This document shows, piece after piece, positions 12,416-24,845 of a DNA stretch of 64,000 nucleotides (its first letter is position 1; each line of letters begins with the position of its first letter). This stretch comes from Podocnemis expansa (lineage: Eukaryota > Chordata > Testudines > Podocnemididae): contig ML681963.1 of the NCBI GenBank assembly GCA_007922195.1, positions 139,523,622-139,587,621 of the forward strand, in the 5' to 3' direction. The translations under genes were made by a program, and so were the position numbers. The notes below the pieces were generated by a model. It made no database searches. It saw nothing but the letters and a program-made list of their open reading frames with translations, and was not told the origin of the DNA.

Positions 12416-13084
12416 GAAAAGATTGAAAATGCTCAGTATTGACAGTATATTTCGGGTTCTTCAGGGTAACCATCTGACATTATGGACTGTGAGGTCACAG
12501 TGTCCAAAAAGCAGCTGAAATATAACACACCATGGTCCCAAAGCCTAAAAGAATCAAGGAAGTAGACAAAAATCCCATCACATGTCAGTACGAAGAACCC
12601 TCCAAATGATAGCTTGGACAAAGAGGCTCAGCTGTAGTAGTTAAATCTCCCCATGGACAACGAACCACTAGCTTTTGATTTCTTAGTAGACTTTAACAGA
12701 GGAGCAGAGAGAACATGCCCTCGGAGGACAGTCCAGATGTGTGTCCTTTTTGCTAGTGGAAACAAAGCCAGGAATCACAGCAGAGACTGAGCTATCTGTT
12801 TTGCTGTTTGACAGCTGCTGCAAGGAACTGAAACATCGCGCAGACTCTCTGGGTAGAGTCCAGGAGGAGTGTGATGTCACAGCTCTGAAACAGTCAAAGA
12901 TAATACTGCCCCTCTATACTTTCCTTTGAGAAGAGATAATTCTCTACCACTTCCCACAACTGCATCAACAAACTGACTATCCATTGGTAACATTTTAATC
13001 CTTAAAAGCATAAAAGAACTGGAATTGAATGAAATCTAGAAGAGAAGTGAAGTGTACCATAATGTTCCAAAACTTTTTCCAATT

Positions 13085-13330
13085 ACTACTCACTAGAGCT
13101 GGCTGAAATTTTCTAATTTTTTTTCTCCCAGTGAAAAAAGGGCTTAATTTTTTTTTTTTATGAAAGATTATCAGCATTAGTGAAGCTTCCTGGTTTTGAT
13201 GACATTTTCCAAGGTATTTTAACTCAATTTTTTATTCACTATCAATATGAAAATTTGGTTTTAGGCAAATAAAAAAAGTGATGATTCTTAAAACGGTTTC
13301 ATGAAAAATTTCAGTAAAGATTTGGGGGGA
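13085..13330. repeat. AT-rich decayed interspersed repeat
   Basis: The block starts AGAGCTGGCTGAAATTTT and continues with alternating A and T runs. Similar AT-rich blocks recur at about 4100-4330, 33300-33370, 34340-34620, 37140-37440 and 44040-44320, suggesting an old repeat family that I cannot name. No coding potential. Confidence 0.35.
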
Positions 13331-14447
13331 GGGGGAGGGAAATCAACCTCCCTCCAAAAAATGGTCAGTTTTGAACACTGCCAAATGGAAACAATGGAGA
13401 AATGTGACATAAAATATGTTTCTGCTCCATACACCCCCTGGCAATACTTCTACTACTTATTGCATCTCAAATTTATCAAATGATCATGTAGTTTTAGACC
13501 CTTCTCCACACTTCACATCATGTTTACCTAGGGTGACCAGGGGGCCTGATATTCAGGGCTTTTTCTTACATAGGAGCCTATTGTGGCCCCCACCCATCCC
13601 AATTTTCCAAAGTTGCTGTTTGATCACCCTATATCTGTCACTCTTTCCCTTTTCAGTGTCTGCTCTGCTAGTGTTTATTTTATTTTATGTTTATTTTTTA
13701 TTTCATGTAACTTGTTGCCCATACTGAAGTTCACACTGCGTTGGGACAACTCCTTCCATCCAATTTAAGCCATATAATTATATGGCTTCTAGATGTGCTT
13801 ACAAATGAGTTACAGACTGCTTGTTCATTTCCCAGTTAGAGGGTTTGGGGACTGAGCTTTATAATTATATTACAGGATATTCTTAAAAGTTGTATGAAAT
13901 TGTATTTAAATACAAATAGTCAAGATTGCCTCTTCTTAACACCCTTCATATTCTAAGAAGACTGATGATAAGCTTGTAGCAAGATGATGCAGTCCATTCT
14001 CTTTTATGAGATGTAGCACATTCAGCTGTATCAAGTACCGTCACTGGGCAAATATCAATTACTCCTTTATGAATTACCTTGTTTTCATTCTTGCTGCTGG
14101 GAACAATTTGCCCTCTGTAGGCTTGGCAGAATCCACAGAAATGGATTCCAGTCCCCTGACCGACGTCTCCTTTTATCTACCTTCCTCACAGCCATCCTTC
14201 AAATAAAAACCTGGCTAGACTTCAACTTCCCTTCCTTTTTCATGCCATTAAACTCAGAACTTATGCTGCATACAGTTAATGGCTCCTATGACCTGATGTA
14301 ACGGTGGGTCTTCTTTGCACTGCTCAACTAATGCAAAAGACCACCCAAACTGACAGACCCAGCCACAGGAGGGTCACTCTGGATTTAGGGGAATCCTCTT
14401 TTGCTACAGACTGAATTTAACAGCTCCTATAGCACATCCCTGTAGCA

Positions 14448-14771
14448 CAGGGGCCAGCAACCCAAAACATAAGAAGAGCCATTTTTAAAAATTCCTTTCT
14501 TAACCAAGCTTTTTTTAGAGCCACAATGGGGAGTGGGGGAGGGGGTTGGAAGCTGGGACAGGGCACCTGCTGCAAGGCCCCCCTTGGTGGTGGTGGTGAG
14601 GAGCCTGGAACCAGGAGAGGGCCCCAGCTGGGTCCCCTGGTGGGAGGGTTGGGAGCCAGGAGCCTGGTGCCAGCTGCCCGCAGGGTTCCCTGGTGGCAGA
14701 AGGTCCCAGGGCTGCAAGGGGGCAGCCAAAGAGCTGCACACGGTTCCGGAGCCACAGGTTGCAAACACCTG
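14448..14771. mobile_element. hAT-type MITE, 324 bp
   Basis: Ends are CAGGGGCCAGCAACCC and GGTTGCAAACACCTG, inverted copies of each other with mismatches. Flanks are CTGTAGCA (14440-14447) and CTGTAGCC (14772-14779), an 8-bp duplication with one mismatch. The core is GC-rich. Overlapping 74-115 codon frames on both strands are compositional. Confidence 0.72.
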
Positions 14772-14779
14772 CTGTAGCC

Positions 14780-17700
14780 AGATTAGGGGCTTCCCGATTC
14801 CCTAGCGATCTCCAAGTGCTGAAATAGTCCCTTGAGGATATGGGAAGCTATGATAAACTATATGTGATGTTTGTTCTTAAGCCAGGTGTCTGGGCCCAAC
14901 ACAGTGGTTTAGGATCAGGAGAGAGTGGGTAGGCTGGCTTCAGACTCTACTTGCACTCTTCCTCTTGAGCTGTGGTGGAAAATGCCTTCACCACAGCCAG
15001 TATATTCACATTACAATTATATTAACTGGATTTTTATTTAATCACTTCTTTAATCTGTGCAAAAGAAAAAAAATACTCTTGTGTTTTTCCATGACAGAAA
15101 AATGTTCTGGCTTTCTCTTTCTCCTTAGAAGCTGCTGGGCTCCATTTCCATGAAAAATTTATTTAGAGGTCTCTCTGACTGGATGCAGCAAAAATTCTGT
15201 GAAGTGCAAGCTCTACCTGCGTCAGTTTCCTCGGGTGGCAGTCCAGCTTTAAATCAGTCCAGGTAGATTGATTTCTTATTGATGACTTGTGCATAATTGA
15301 TGCAAGAACAGGCTCAGCCTAGGAAACAGATGACTGCTGAAGCAAGGCATTAAAGTGCAGTGGTGTTCTATTATGAATCCCTGACACATTTGCCTACAAT
15401 TATACACCTGGGAGCAGTAAAATAAACAGCTTATGCTAAATGCCTGCCACAGTGGTACGTCAGTCTCAACTAAACCAAAAAGCTGAGCTGGATCAGACAA
15501 GTACTGTGGATTTTTGCTCCTGATCACTGGTCTGGAACCAGTCTTTGGAATAGTTTACTGTTCCTGAAAACTTTCTGTTCTGGTCCAGCACTGTTTCTCG
15601 CCCTAGAAGGTTCAGTTATTGGATTTTCAAGTCACACCATTCTGATTGCCATGTTACTCTCTTCTTTACATTTCTTTCCCTTCCTCTGCAATTCTGGAAA
15701 GACTTCAATAGCTGGCACCTCAAGAACTGCTAGCATCAGAGATTTTTACTTTACGCAAGCAGTTCTATAGAGCCTTCTATTTTATTTCCTCCTCTACTTC
15801 AGTTCTGACATGACTTCAGAGACTATCAGAGTGACAAGATGTTTAAACTCAGTACCGAGTAATATGCAGTGCGCTAATGCGGTGTCCCAATTTGAGTTTT
15901 GTCATGGATAGAGTGTCAGTTCATATCCCTCACGGTTGATGAGACAGACCGTAAAACTCTTACTGGCACCTCAGTCTAAGATGATTTTCTGGGCACTAAT
16001 GCATGGCCTTAAATCTTCATTTCCAGTTCCCTGGGATAACAGCCTAAGCTCTGGATATTATACTAATTGTATAAGGAGCTCTTTGACAAAGGTCTGACTG
16101 CTGCCCTAGACTGTAGGGTTCACTTGTTTGTATTGTAAACATTAGCAGAGATAGCAAATAGATTTTGTCTACACTGGGATATTGTAGTGTAAATATAACA
16201 GGGCAAACATCTATTGTACATTTATTGCACTAGTGTAAAATGAGTCTTCTATACATGTGACTTATCCTGGTTTGAAATTAGGGAAAACCCACACTATTGC
16301 AAGCCCTGTAACATTGCTTGTATTACATCACCACCAAGGGTGTGTCTATACTGCAGTAAACAAAACCTGCAACTGGAGCATTCTGCTGATCTGCCCATGT
16401 CTGCTCTCTTCCTTTATGGGTCCCAGAGCACAAACATCTACACTACAGGTTTATAGCTCCACAGTTCACACTCCATGAGAGCCTGAATCAGCTGACACAA
16501 GTCAGCTGCAAATACTTTATGGCAATGTAGATGTACCCCTGAAGGCCCCCAACCATGCTAAGCCAGGAACAATTGTATAGAAGGGGTGCTGAGAGACAGT
16601 GAACCAAACTATAAATCCTTTATATGATGGAAACCACTTCAAACCAGGAGGTGCTGCCATAATCTCAGCACTCCTAGTTCTAGCACCTATGTATTATGCA
16701 CTGTACACACTCATGCTAATAGATACCCGTGCTATACAATGACAGTGAAAGAATAAGAGGGGAAACTGAGGCACTGTGACTTGTTCAAGATCACACAAGT
16801 AGAACTCTTTGCTCCAAGTTCAACATCCTGTCCAACAGATTACAGGCTTCCATGCTGGTATTGTATCAGTGCGGCTCCTCTACAACAGGTGTATGCACCA
16901 GACTAGCTATATCAATACCAATATTACCAGTATTGACAGGTTCTTTGACAGATCTAACAATACCAATATGACAGCTTCCCCCTCTGATCGATTACACACG
17001 GAAATCCTCTTCACAAAATTTATTTAATACTGAGGTCTCTTTAAATCAATAATTAACAAAGAAAAGGAGAAGTCCAATACATCAACAAACAAAAAAGCTA
17101 CAGAAAAGGGACTTTAGACGTTTTCTGTGAAACACAGAAGCAGGGTAGCATGCTGACTCGGAGACCATGCTGGGAATCCAAGGTCTGCTGAGGTCTACCC
17201 CAGCTTTGGTCTACACTGCAAGCACTGTTTGGCAGGAATTGAAGGGAGATACACAAGTTACTTAAAATAACTTGTATATCTTCCTTCAATTGCCCAGCAC
17301 CTATTTACAGTGGTGTTTTCAGCGTGCTGAATCAACGAGAAATGCCTGACTATCAACTCAGCACTACCCTACTTGAGGGGGGTGGTCTCAGAAATCTACT
17401 TCCCAATCGATGTGACAGAGGCAAATTTGCTGCCGTCAGTGAAGACAAGCCCCCAGACCTGACAATTCCTCCTCCCTCTACTGTTATAGGTAAATCACTG
17501 AATCTATTTGCTTTAATTTTCTACCTATAAACTAGGGATCAATAAAAAGTGTTGTGAAAATTAGCTACCAGAAAGCACTTGCAAGGATAGAAAAGAATTT
17601 CTCTTTAGACAGATAATTCCACTGTAGTCTATTAAGGGACTTCTTGTACCTTTTTCTGAAAACTCTTCTGTTAGTCACTGTCAGAGACTCTCGTCAGTGA

Positions 17701-20185
17701 GAGAGGACCTCAATAAGGCTTAACTGTTAGTTATGGGCTCCTGAGTTCTTAAAGATTTAGCAAGACTCACAGCTCATCTTCTGAAAGTTTGGCTTTGCTA
17801 CACTAGCAACACTCCATGTTTATAATAACTACTGTGACTTCTTATTCATGCATTCACACCTGTCTCTACGGTTCCCTCATCCTCCGTACCATGCTTGCCT
17901 GTTTATTAGTTGCTGCTTATCATTTAAATCGTAGATTGCGTGCTTTCTGAGGGAGAAACTGTGTGTTGTTAGATTGTGTATTACAGTCCTTACCCATGTT
18001 TGGGTTCTCTAAGTGCTACTACCTTAATAAAGTATCTTGTATACGACATCCAAAGAAATTGACTGAACATGACATTCTGCTCTCTTTTGTCAGTGGACAT
18101 GCTGGTCAGTACAGCTGGCTCTGGCTTCAGACTTTCTTGATTAAAACATGAGGATAATTTAAATATATAACTGAATGAATGGCATTAAGCTGTTTTGCAG
18201 AGTGGTGGCTAAATAAGAGGTGAGATGGATAGCACAACAATCTGACCTGAGCTGTTTGACACTGTTCCTGTTAGAACTATGGGGGACATCTGGAGAGAAA
18301 GGCACACAAAATGGTGGTCAGAATTTGTATGAAAACAGTGCCGTGTGTAGCAAGATTGGAGGCAGCTTCTCTCTTATTTTAAGAACTTGATTCCCTCTAG
18401 TGGTGAAGCAAGGAAAAGAGGATTAGCACATTTGGTTTGTTCAGTTAAAAGAAAAACTCTAGTAGACCTACAGGTTTTTTTCTTTAGAACAATGCATTAC
18501 AAGTTCCCTGTTTGGGTCAACAAGAAGCTTACACCTTACCCCACATCCCCAACAGACACACTCATAGTAGATCTAGGGAAATAAAAGGAACCCTTGGCTG
18601 TTCTGTATTCCTAGGAAAGAATGAGTAATGCAAGGACTCCACCCACACTGCAGGATTTGCATCAGTCACCCCTCTGTAACACTCAGAGCTGTCTGATGCT
18701 AAAGCAACTCCACGAGAAAAGCTTAACACAAACAATAAGCGAGGTACTAAGAGTCTGCTGCTGAAATACACATAGCAAAGTCTCCATCATCACTGCAAAA
18801 ACTGGTTTCTTCGTGCCCTTCCTTCTCCCTGTGCAGAAGTGTTATCTGTTAACATGGTTGGTACTGTTCAAGACACAAGCAGAATGCCTTAAAGAGTTTA
18901 CAGTCTGAAAGATGAAACACAGACAGTGGATGCACTGGGAAATCCCAGAAGAAGCAAAACAGATGGTTCCAATGTGTCTCCAGATGGGGGTTTTGCTTCA
19001 GGAGGTTAGCAGGAATTCCCCAGCTGATACATCATATTACTATGCCCCAAATGATGTAGTATATTGCCTTTGGAAGCTAAAATAGCATTTGTTAAATAAA
19101 AAAGCAAACCATATTTACAGTAACCCTGGACCCAGTCTCCAGTGCATACACACTCCGGTGGAGTTGCCAGCATGGTAGCTGCAAGCAAGGACACAGACAT
19201 TGGCCACTATAAAATAAGGTTGAGATGTTCAAAGCTGGTTGGGAATTTAGAAACATGAATGGCTCCTATTATTCTTCACAGGAGAAGTTTTTCTAAATCC
19301 CCTGTTCAACTTTGAAAACTTCAGTCTGGTCCTATGCTAACCCTTAGAGCAATGATTGATCCTCTGATGTTTAACACACTAGGCAGGCACTATGGACAGC
19401 TAGGGTTTCTGTACAAGTCAGGTCTCTTAATAGGTGACAATCCTACCTACACTTTGCCAAAACTCTCCCTTGGTCTATCGTTTGCTGTTTTCCCCCACTT
19501 CATTTACCTAACTTCAGGCTGCGAAGCAACAGAGGGAGGGAGGTCAAGTCTGGAAGCTAGGAAGAACAAGCTCAGAGGAAGGTAAAAAAGAGTTGGGCAG
19601 GCAAAGTGAGGTTGTCAGATGGCTTATAGGGAGTTATTATAGGGGTGGAAAGGGAGAGGGAGAGGACAACTTTCAGCTGATCTCTCAAATACTAACAGAC
19701 AATTAGCAGTATTGCTAGCTCCAAGCATGCAAAAATCATGAGTCAGATCATGTAAAAAACATGAGTTTTAAATAAAACCACTAAGTTCTTTTTGTCATCT
19801 CATTTCTGAGCCTTTTGGATTTCTGAGTCTTTTGGATGCACTTAGGTTTGTTTATTAGCTTTGCTCCACTTCCAGGAGGATTGGAAACTCCCTCTTTCAC
19901 TCTCAAACAACCCTACAACAAGACAAGATTTTTCCAGATTCACCTGAGGCAGGGCTTGAAGAAAAATCACCAGATACTATTGGAAATCAAAACCAATAAT
20001 TGTTACCGAAGAAAAGGGGTACTCCCTAGCTTCAAGCAGCTCACAAGGAGTATGACAAACTCAGCATCAAAAAACCAGAATGCAGTGGAGACTAATAATT
20101 GTGGTCACCTATTAAATATCCACAAATGGGGCAGAGCAATGATATTCTCAGTAGTCGCCCTGCTTGATTATATAAAAGGGGATTG
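14780..20185. other. TSPAN32 intron 3 interior, little recognisable
   Basis: Non-coding intron sequence. A MIR remnant lies at 16740-16850. Isolated pieces of MITE termini of the GTCTACACT type occur near 16160, 16337-16542 and 17210. The rest shows no recognisable element and no exon-like frame flanked by splice sites. Confidence 0.5.
16740..16850 (-). mobile_element. MIR-type CORE-SINE fragment
   Basis: GGGGAAACTGAGGCACTGTG followed by GACTTGTTCAAGATCACACA is the antisense of the MIR core region. Only the central part is preserved. Confidence 0.6.
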
Positions 20186-20193
20186 CCTTAGAT

Positions 20194-20404
20194 CAGGGGT
20201 CTCAAACTCAAATCTCCACAAGGGCCACGTGAGGACTAGTACAGGGCCGCAAGAGAATTAGAATGTTAGCCCAAGGGCCGCAACACTGAAACCTTTTCAT
20301 ACAACAACATTGCAAATATAGGTAACAATAGTATCATTGCGGGCCACAGGAAATAGGTTTAGGGGCCACATGCAGCCCACCGGGCTGTGTGCTTGAGACC
20401 CCTG
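20194..20404. mobile_element. hAT-type MITE, 211 bp (CAGGGGTCTCAAACTC family)
   Basis: It begins CAGGGGTCTCAAACTC and ends GTGCTTGAGACCCCTG, good inverted repeats. The 8-bp flanks are CCTTAGAT (20186-20193) and CCTTAGAC (20405-20412), one mismatch. A second copy of the same family lies at 36884-37071. Confidence 0.82.
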
Positions 20405-20489
20405 CCTTAGACATTAGAAAGCATTAGAGTTGTGATTTTCCAACTTGTGGTAAATTATATACTTTATATTTAAACAGATATTGGTAAAT

Positions 20490-20790
20490 TATTATGTATA
20501 TTATAACAGCATATAGAGGCTTCTACCAAGATAAAACACCCACCGTGCTAGGCACTGTACATCCACAGAGAGAGACCTGGCTTCAGAGAGCTTACAGTCT
20601 AAACAGACTAGACAAAAGCAGGAAGCATCATCCCCATTTCACAGAGAGGAAGACCAAAGCAGAGACTTACCCAAGATCACACAGAGAATTTCTGGCAGAG
20701 CTGGGAGCTGAACTCAGACTTCCTGAGACTCACTTCATTGCCCTAGCCACTAGCTGTCCTTTAACAACTACCATATATGCTCATGTATAA
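20490..20790 (-). mobile_element. MIR-like CORE-SINE, antisense
   Basis: About 300 bp with a recognisable antisense core. The phrase CCCATTTCACAGAGAGGAAG is followed by TTACCCAAGATCACACAGAG, then a segment ending near the antisense tRNA-like head (GCCCTAGCCACTAGCTGTCC). The left part (GTGCTAGGCACTGTACA, then AGAGCTTACAGTCTAAACAG) is the 3' tail common in reptile copies. This is one of the better preserved MIR copies in the window. Confidence 0.7.
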
Positions 20791-22307
20791 AGTAACTTGT
20801 ATATAAAATGTCACTTTCTTCTGTTGCTTATATGTTGTAACCATTAATCAATCATTGAGCCAAAAAAGGGGGGCTGATTAGGCCTATTCAAAAATGAATA
20901 CAGTAGAAAATGTTGCATTGAACACAAAAGTTAAGGAACATGACTAATACACATCTAATGCTTCTAATTATGAAAGGATATATTGTTCCCCTGTGTGCCA
21001 ATTTAAAAAGTCACTGCCGTGGCTCTGTATTTGTGAACGGGTTCTTACTATTATTTTTGGAAGTGAACACCATTTCAATTGTATTTTTTGTTTCTTTGTT
21101 TTATTTTTTTTTTTAATCAGCAGTTTTGTTTTTAAATGGAGAAGGGAAGGCTTACAGACCTGCTTTGGCCATCATGTTATTAAATGATAGTTTCCTGTTT
21201 GGTTTGTCAAGATCCTTCATCATATTTAATACACTAAAAAATGTTTAAGAGCATGTTGCCCCTGTGTATTGTAGCAATGAAGTTCTCTTATATTAAGCCT
21301 GAATTTTCTGCTTTCTCCAAGGCACATAACAGAGGAGTCATGGGGTATATTTGGAGGATTTGGGAAGGTAAGTTCTTTCTATAGTCTTTTACTGACACTT
21401 TAAAAGACTAGAAACTACGGAACAAGAAAGGAATGAGTGTGTTTGAGTGTCAGAGAGTTGCTGGAGGACAAGACTTTCTTCCCCTTGTATAGAAGCATCT
21501 GCAGCTTCTCTTGAAGAACTGCATAACAAATCTTCAAAGACTGGATATTAGCTCACTCATTAAGAAAAAGCCTTGCAACTCTATGTGTAAAAACACCATC
21601 TAGTGGCTCCTGCTATAATGATCTGATATGGACAAACATTTATTAAACTGGAGTAGATTGTCATTTACTTGTATTTTCACTCATGATTTAGTACCTGACC
21701 CTACAAACTGCTCTCTACGGGCAGACCCCCACTGTTTCTGTGCAGACCCCCTTTGATTTGAAAAGAGCCGTTGAAGATGCAGGGGTCCAGGCTACCTATG
21801 TGAATAAGCTTGCAGGATCAATGCCTTAAAGATTTCTCTCCAGTTATCTGGGGGGGGGGGGGAAAGGTCAGTTCAATTATAATAATGAGGCATCTTTTTT
21901 AGTTTATAAAAACAACTGGCTGTAACTTTTTTGAATTTAGAAATTTAAAAAAATTGGATGTGTCTTGCTAATTTTCCCTACCCTTCCTTTTTCTAACCCC
22001 TGCCCCACTCTAAATTACACAGTTCACGCTTTTCATTAGCTGTTTGAGGAGACCACACACTTTTGAAGTGAAAATATCCATCTCATGTATATATCAGCTG
22101 ATGAACTTCAATTAGTTTCCTTTAAAAGTCTGAATTAGGCAGTAAGCTACCCTCAACAACATGCTGAAACTGGTAAAGTAGTCAAAACTCAGCAGGTACT
22201 AAATCATGTCTAAGCTCATCATCATCACCAATATAAATGTTAACAAAATACTTCATTTGGGTGGAATTAAGATTGCTATCATACAGCAGAGTGGAACACA
22301 GTGCTTC

Positions 22308-22445
22308 AAAATCTCTGGTGCATCTGACAAAGTGGGTTCTACCCCATGAAAGCTTATGTTTCCCAAAATGTTTTTTTAATCTCAAAAGTGCCTTCTCCTC
22401 ATAGTTTTGCTGAAAATAGACTAACACAGCTATCTCTCTGAAACA
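22308..22445 (+). mobile_element. Short retroposon family, copy 1
   Basis: It contains GCATCTGACAAAGTGGGTTC, then CATGAAAGCTTATG, and ends GACTAACACAGCTATCTC. These blocks recur at 38259, 39748, 40625 and 41855 in either orientation. The copy at 39748 has a perfect 12-bp target duplication, which points to LINE-type retroposition. I recognise the sequence as common in reptile genomes but cannot name the family. Confidence 0.55.
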
Positions 22446-22851
22446 TTTCAAAATCTTTGACTCGCATGCCAGAAAAACAAAGAAATGCTTCATTAAGGAC
22501 ACCCTATAAAGCCCCAAGAAGAATGCTGACATTACAGAAGTAAGCCAGAAATAATCGTTGTCATCATCTTGGCAGATAAGCCCTCCTAGTCATAGGCATG
22601 TACACTACATTTAGTACCTCTGAAAAATCATATATGGATAAAATCATCGCCCGGAGTCACTTTGAAAGGTTAGGTACAGCCATGTCTTGAAAGCAGAGCA
22701 ACTTCTACCCCACAATGGCATAACATGCATTCTATTTTGGCTGTCTTCTCTCTCAAGTGTTCTGGTGCAGAAAGCAAACAACTAATCTGCATTTCACCAC
22801 GGATAAGTCAAGTGTGGGGAGCAAGCCTCTTCCCTTTGTCTCCATATAATA

Positions 22852-23394
22852 GGCTGTATTCACACACAGATGGTTATTTTGAAACAAGTTGTGTCGAAAC
22901 AACTTGTTTCAAAATAACACCTTATTTTGAAATAACTTAATTCGAATTAACGCTCTGGGTGGGGGGGGGGGGGCAGCCCGGGCTGTGGGCTGAGCCCTGC
23001 GCCCCCGGCCCGCTAGGGGTGTCGGGGGTGCAGCCCAGGCTGCGGGCTGAGCCAGCCCACAGCGGATCACCCCCCCCCCCACCGGGGGCTGAGGGACAGC
23101 CCTCAGCACCCTGGCCAGGGTCCTAAGGGTTCCCTGGCCAGGGTGCTGAGGATCCAATGTTGTTTCAGAACACTTTGTTCTGAAACAACATGTTCACACG
23201 CCTTGTTTAGAAACAAGGGTTTCGAAACAACATTGTTTCACCCAGAAACCAGGTTTAAGTTGTTTCGAAACAACACTGTTTCGAAACAAGGGCTTCCCCT
23301 TGTTTCGAAACAACTGTGCGTCGTGTGAACATGTTTTTTTTTGTTTTGAAACAACAAGGTTGTTTCAAAACAAAAGTGCTGTGTCAATACAGCC
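22852..23394. mobile_element. Palindrome-array MITE, TTTCGAAA family, copy 2
   Basis: A 543-bp element starting GGCTGTATTCACACACAG and ending GCTGTGTCAATACAGCC, flanked by ATA on both sides (22849-22851 and 23395-23397). The arms are chains of TTTCGAAA and TTTTGAAA units; the centre is GC-rich. It lies in TSPAN32 intron 3, ending only 65 bp from the exon 3 donor. No coding capacity. Confidence 0.75.
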
Positions 23395-23461
23395 ATAGTG
23401 TTATAACAAAGTCTGCAAAAGTCTTCCCTACCCACCAATGCCCATCTAAGTGAAGACTTAC

Positions 23462-23559
23462 CATTGCCATCAGGCATACTGATTCTCTCACTGTGGCAAC
23501 AGCACTCAGCAGGGCTGCAAGGATCAGCATCACACTCAGCCATATCCCACTGTAGAACA
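23462..23559 (-). CDS. TSPAN32: TSPAN32 exon 3 (TM2 and short inner loop)
   Basis: This 98-nt exon has acceptor CTTTCCTCCAG and donor ATG|GTAAGT. It enters in phase 1 (its first two bases complete a Val codon begun by exon 2) and leaves in phase 0, matching both neighbours. It encodes FYSGIWLSVMLILAALLSAV followed by ATVRESVCLMAM. The hydrophobic run is TM2. ATVRE is the tetraspanin inner-loop motif, and recalled human TSPAN32 has ATVREAQGLMAGGF at this point. The usual tetraspanin Cys-Cys-Gly belongs to a later, unseen exon. The open frame on the same strand continues past the donor only by chance. Confidence 0.9.
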
Positions 23560-23617
23560 CTGGAGGAAAGGCACATATTTGGAGTTTTAACAAGACAGGA
23601 AACCTTAGCTGCCTTCA

Positions 23618-23860
23618 CTTCTCTGATCATAGAATCAGAGACGATTAGGATTGGCAGGTCATCTAGTCCAACCCCCTGCTGAAAGCAAAGCAACCCCAAC
23701 TAAACCATCCCAACCAGGTCTTTGTCAAGTCAAGCCTTAGAAACTTCTAAGGATGGAAATTCCAACATCTCCCTTGGTAACCTGTCTCACCTTAGGCAGA
23801 ACTGGGCTATCTTTGACAAGCAAGCTCTATAGAGAAAAGCTCTCAGAAGGGCTTGCCTTT
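23618..23860 (-). mobile_element. CR1 LINE 3' end, antisense
   Basis: ATCATAGAATCAGAGACGAT followed by GGTCATCTAGTCCAACCCCC is the antisense of the CR1 3' terminus, including the ATTCTATGAT-type end. About 240 bp of decayed 3' region follow. It lies in TSPAN32 intron 2, 58 bp from the exon 3 acceptor. Confidence 0.8.
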
Positions 23861-24084
23861 CATGAGGAACTTCTGGATTTTCGCTCTTTAAGACATTAGG
23901 TTGAGGGGGCCTGAGATCATCATGGGGCTAAAAATCTTGACAGCTAATGCCAGGCTCTGCCCACATCACTAGCATGATAACCTTCCCCACTCTGCCTCCA
24001 AATTTGCCACAGGACAGAGATTTAAGATATAGAAACCTGAAGACATTATGCTCTGTTGAACCCAAAAAGAAAGGACAGTATTAA

Positions 24085-24300
24085 AGGGGTTGCCTAAGAA
24101 CAGAAGAGCGGCCATACTGGCTCATTCCAATGGTCCATCTAGCCTTATATCCTGTTTTATGAAAGTGACCAATGGCAAGTGCTTCAGAGTAAATGAACAG
24201 AACAATCAACTGAGTGATCCACATGCAAACAGCTACCCACACCTTCTGGCAGTCAGAGGCTAACGACATGCCCAGAGCATAGGGCTGTACCCTGATCTTC
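24085..24300 (-). mobile_element. CR1-related 3' fragment, antisense
   Basis: CCATACTGGCTCATTCCAAT followed by GGTCCATCTAG is the antisense of a common reptile CR1-like tail. The sense form of the same tail is seen at 32540-32570 (GGATCATTGGTCTGACCCAC). Located in TSPAN32 intron 2. Confidence 0.6.
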
Positions 24301-24473
24301 TTGGGTAATGGAAGTAATCTTGGTAAAGGAAATTAAACTCTTTATTCAAAGTTTAATACTAAGGTGACAAAAAAAATGCCCTCTTTGGGCTTGCCTCTAT
24401 GAACCTTTAATTTGTAGGGAGATGGTATGAAATCTACCCATCATTAGCCTGTGGTGCACTAAAAGGTTTTATA

Positions 24474-24845
24474 GATTATGTCTATAATTGCAAGTTAGTT
24501 TGAATTAAGGAGGCTTAATTCAAACTAACTTAGTCCCTGTTTACACTAGACTTTCATTAGTTCAAATTAAGGAATTCCTTAATTCGAATTAATGAAAGCT
24601 TTGTTCAAACTAGTAAGACCTGCCCTTCAAGTCGAATTAAGCATTTAATTTGATCTTGGAACAGTGTGGACATTTAAGTGCACTTCATTAATTCGAACTA
24701 AGGGCAGCTAGTTTGAATCAACTAAATGGGTTAAGTCAAATTAACTGTAATTTGACTTATTCCGCATTGTTAGTTTGAACTACATTTGAATTTATTAGTT
24801 CAAATTAACAAATTTGAGCTAAGTTTGGGAAGCGTAGACATATCC
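24474..24845. mobile_element. Palindrome-array MITE, TTCGAATTAA family
   Basis: A 372-bp unit with diverged ends GATTATGTCTATAATTG and AAGCGTAGACATATCC, flanked by ATA on both sides (24471-24473 and 24846-24848). The interior is a chain of palindromes based on TTAATTCGAATTAA and its CpG-decayed forms. No coding frame. Confidence 0.7.
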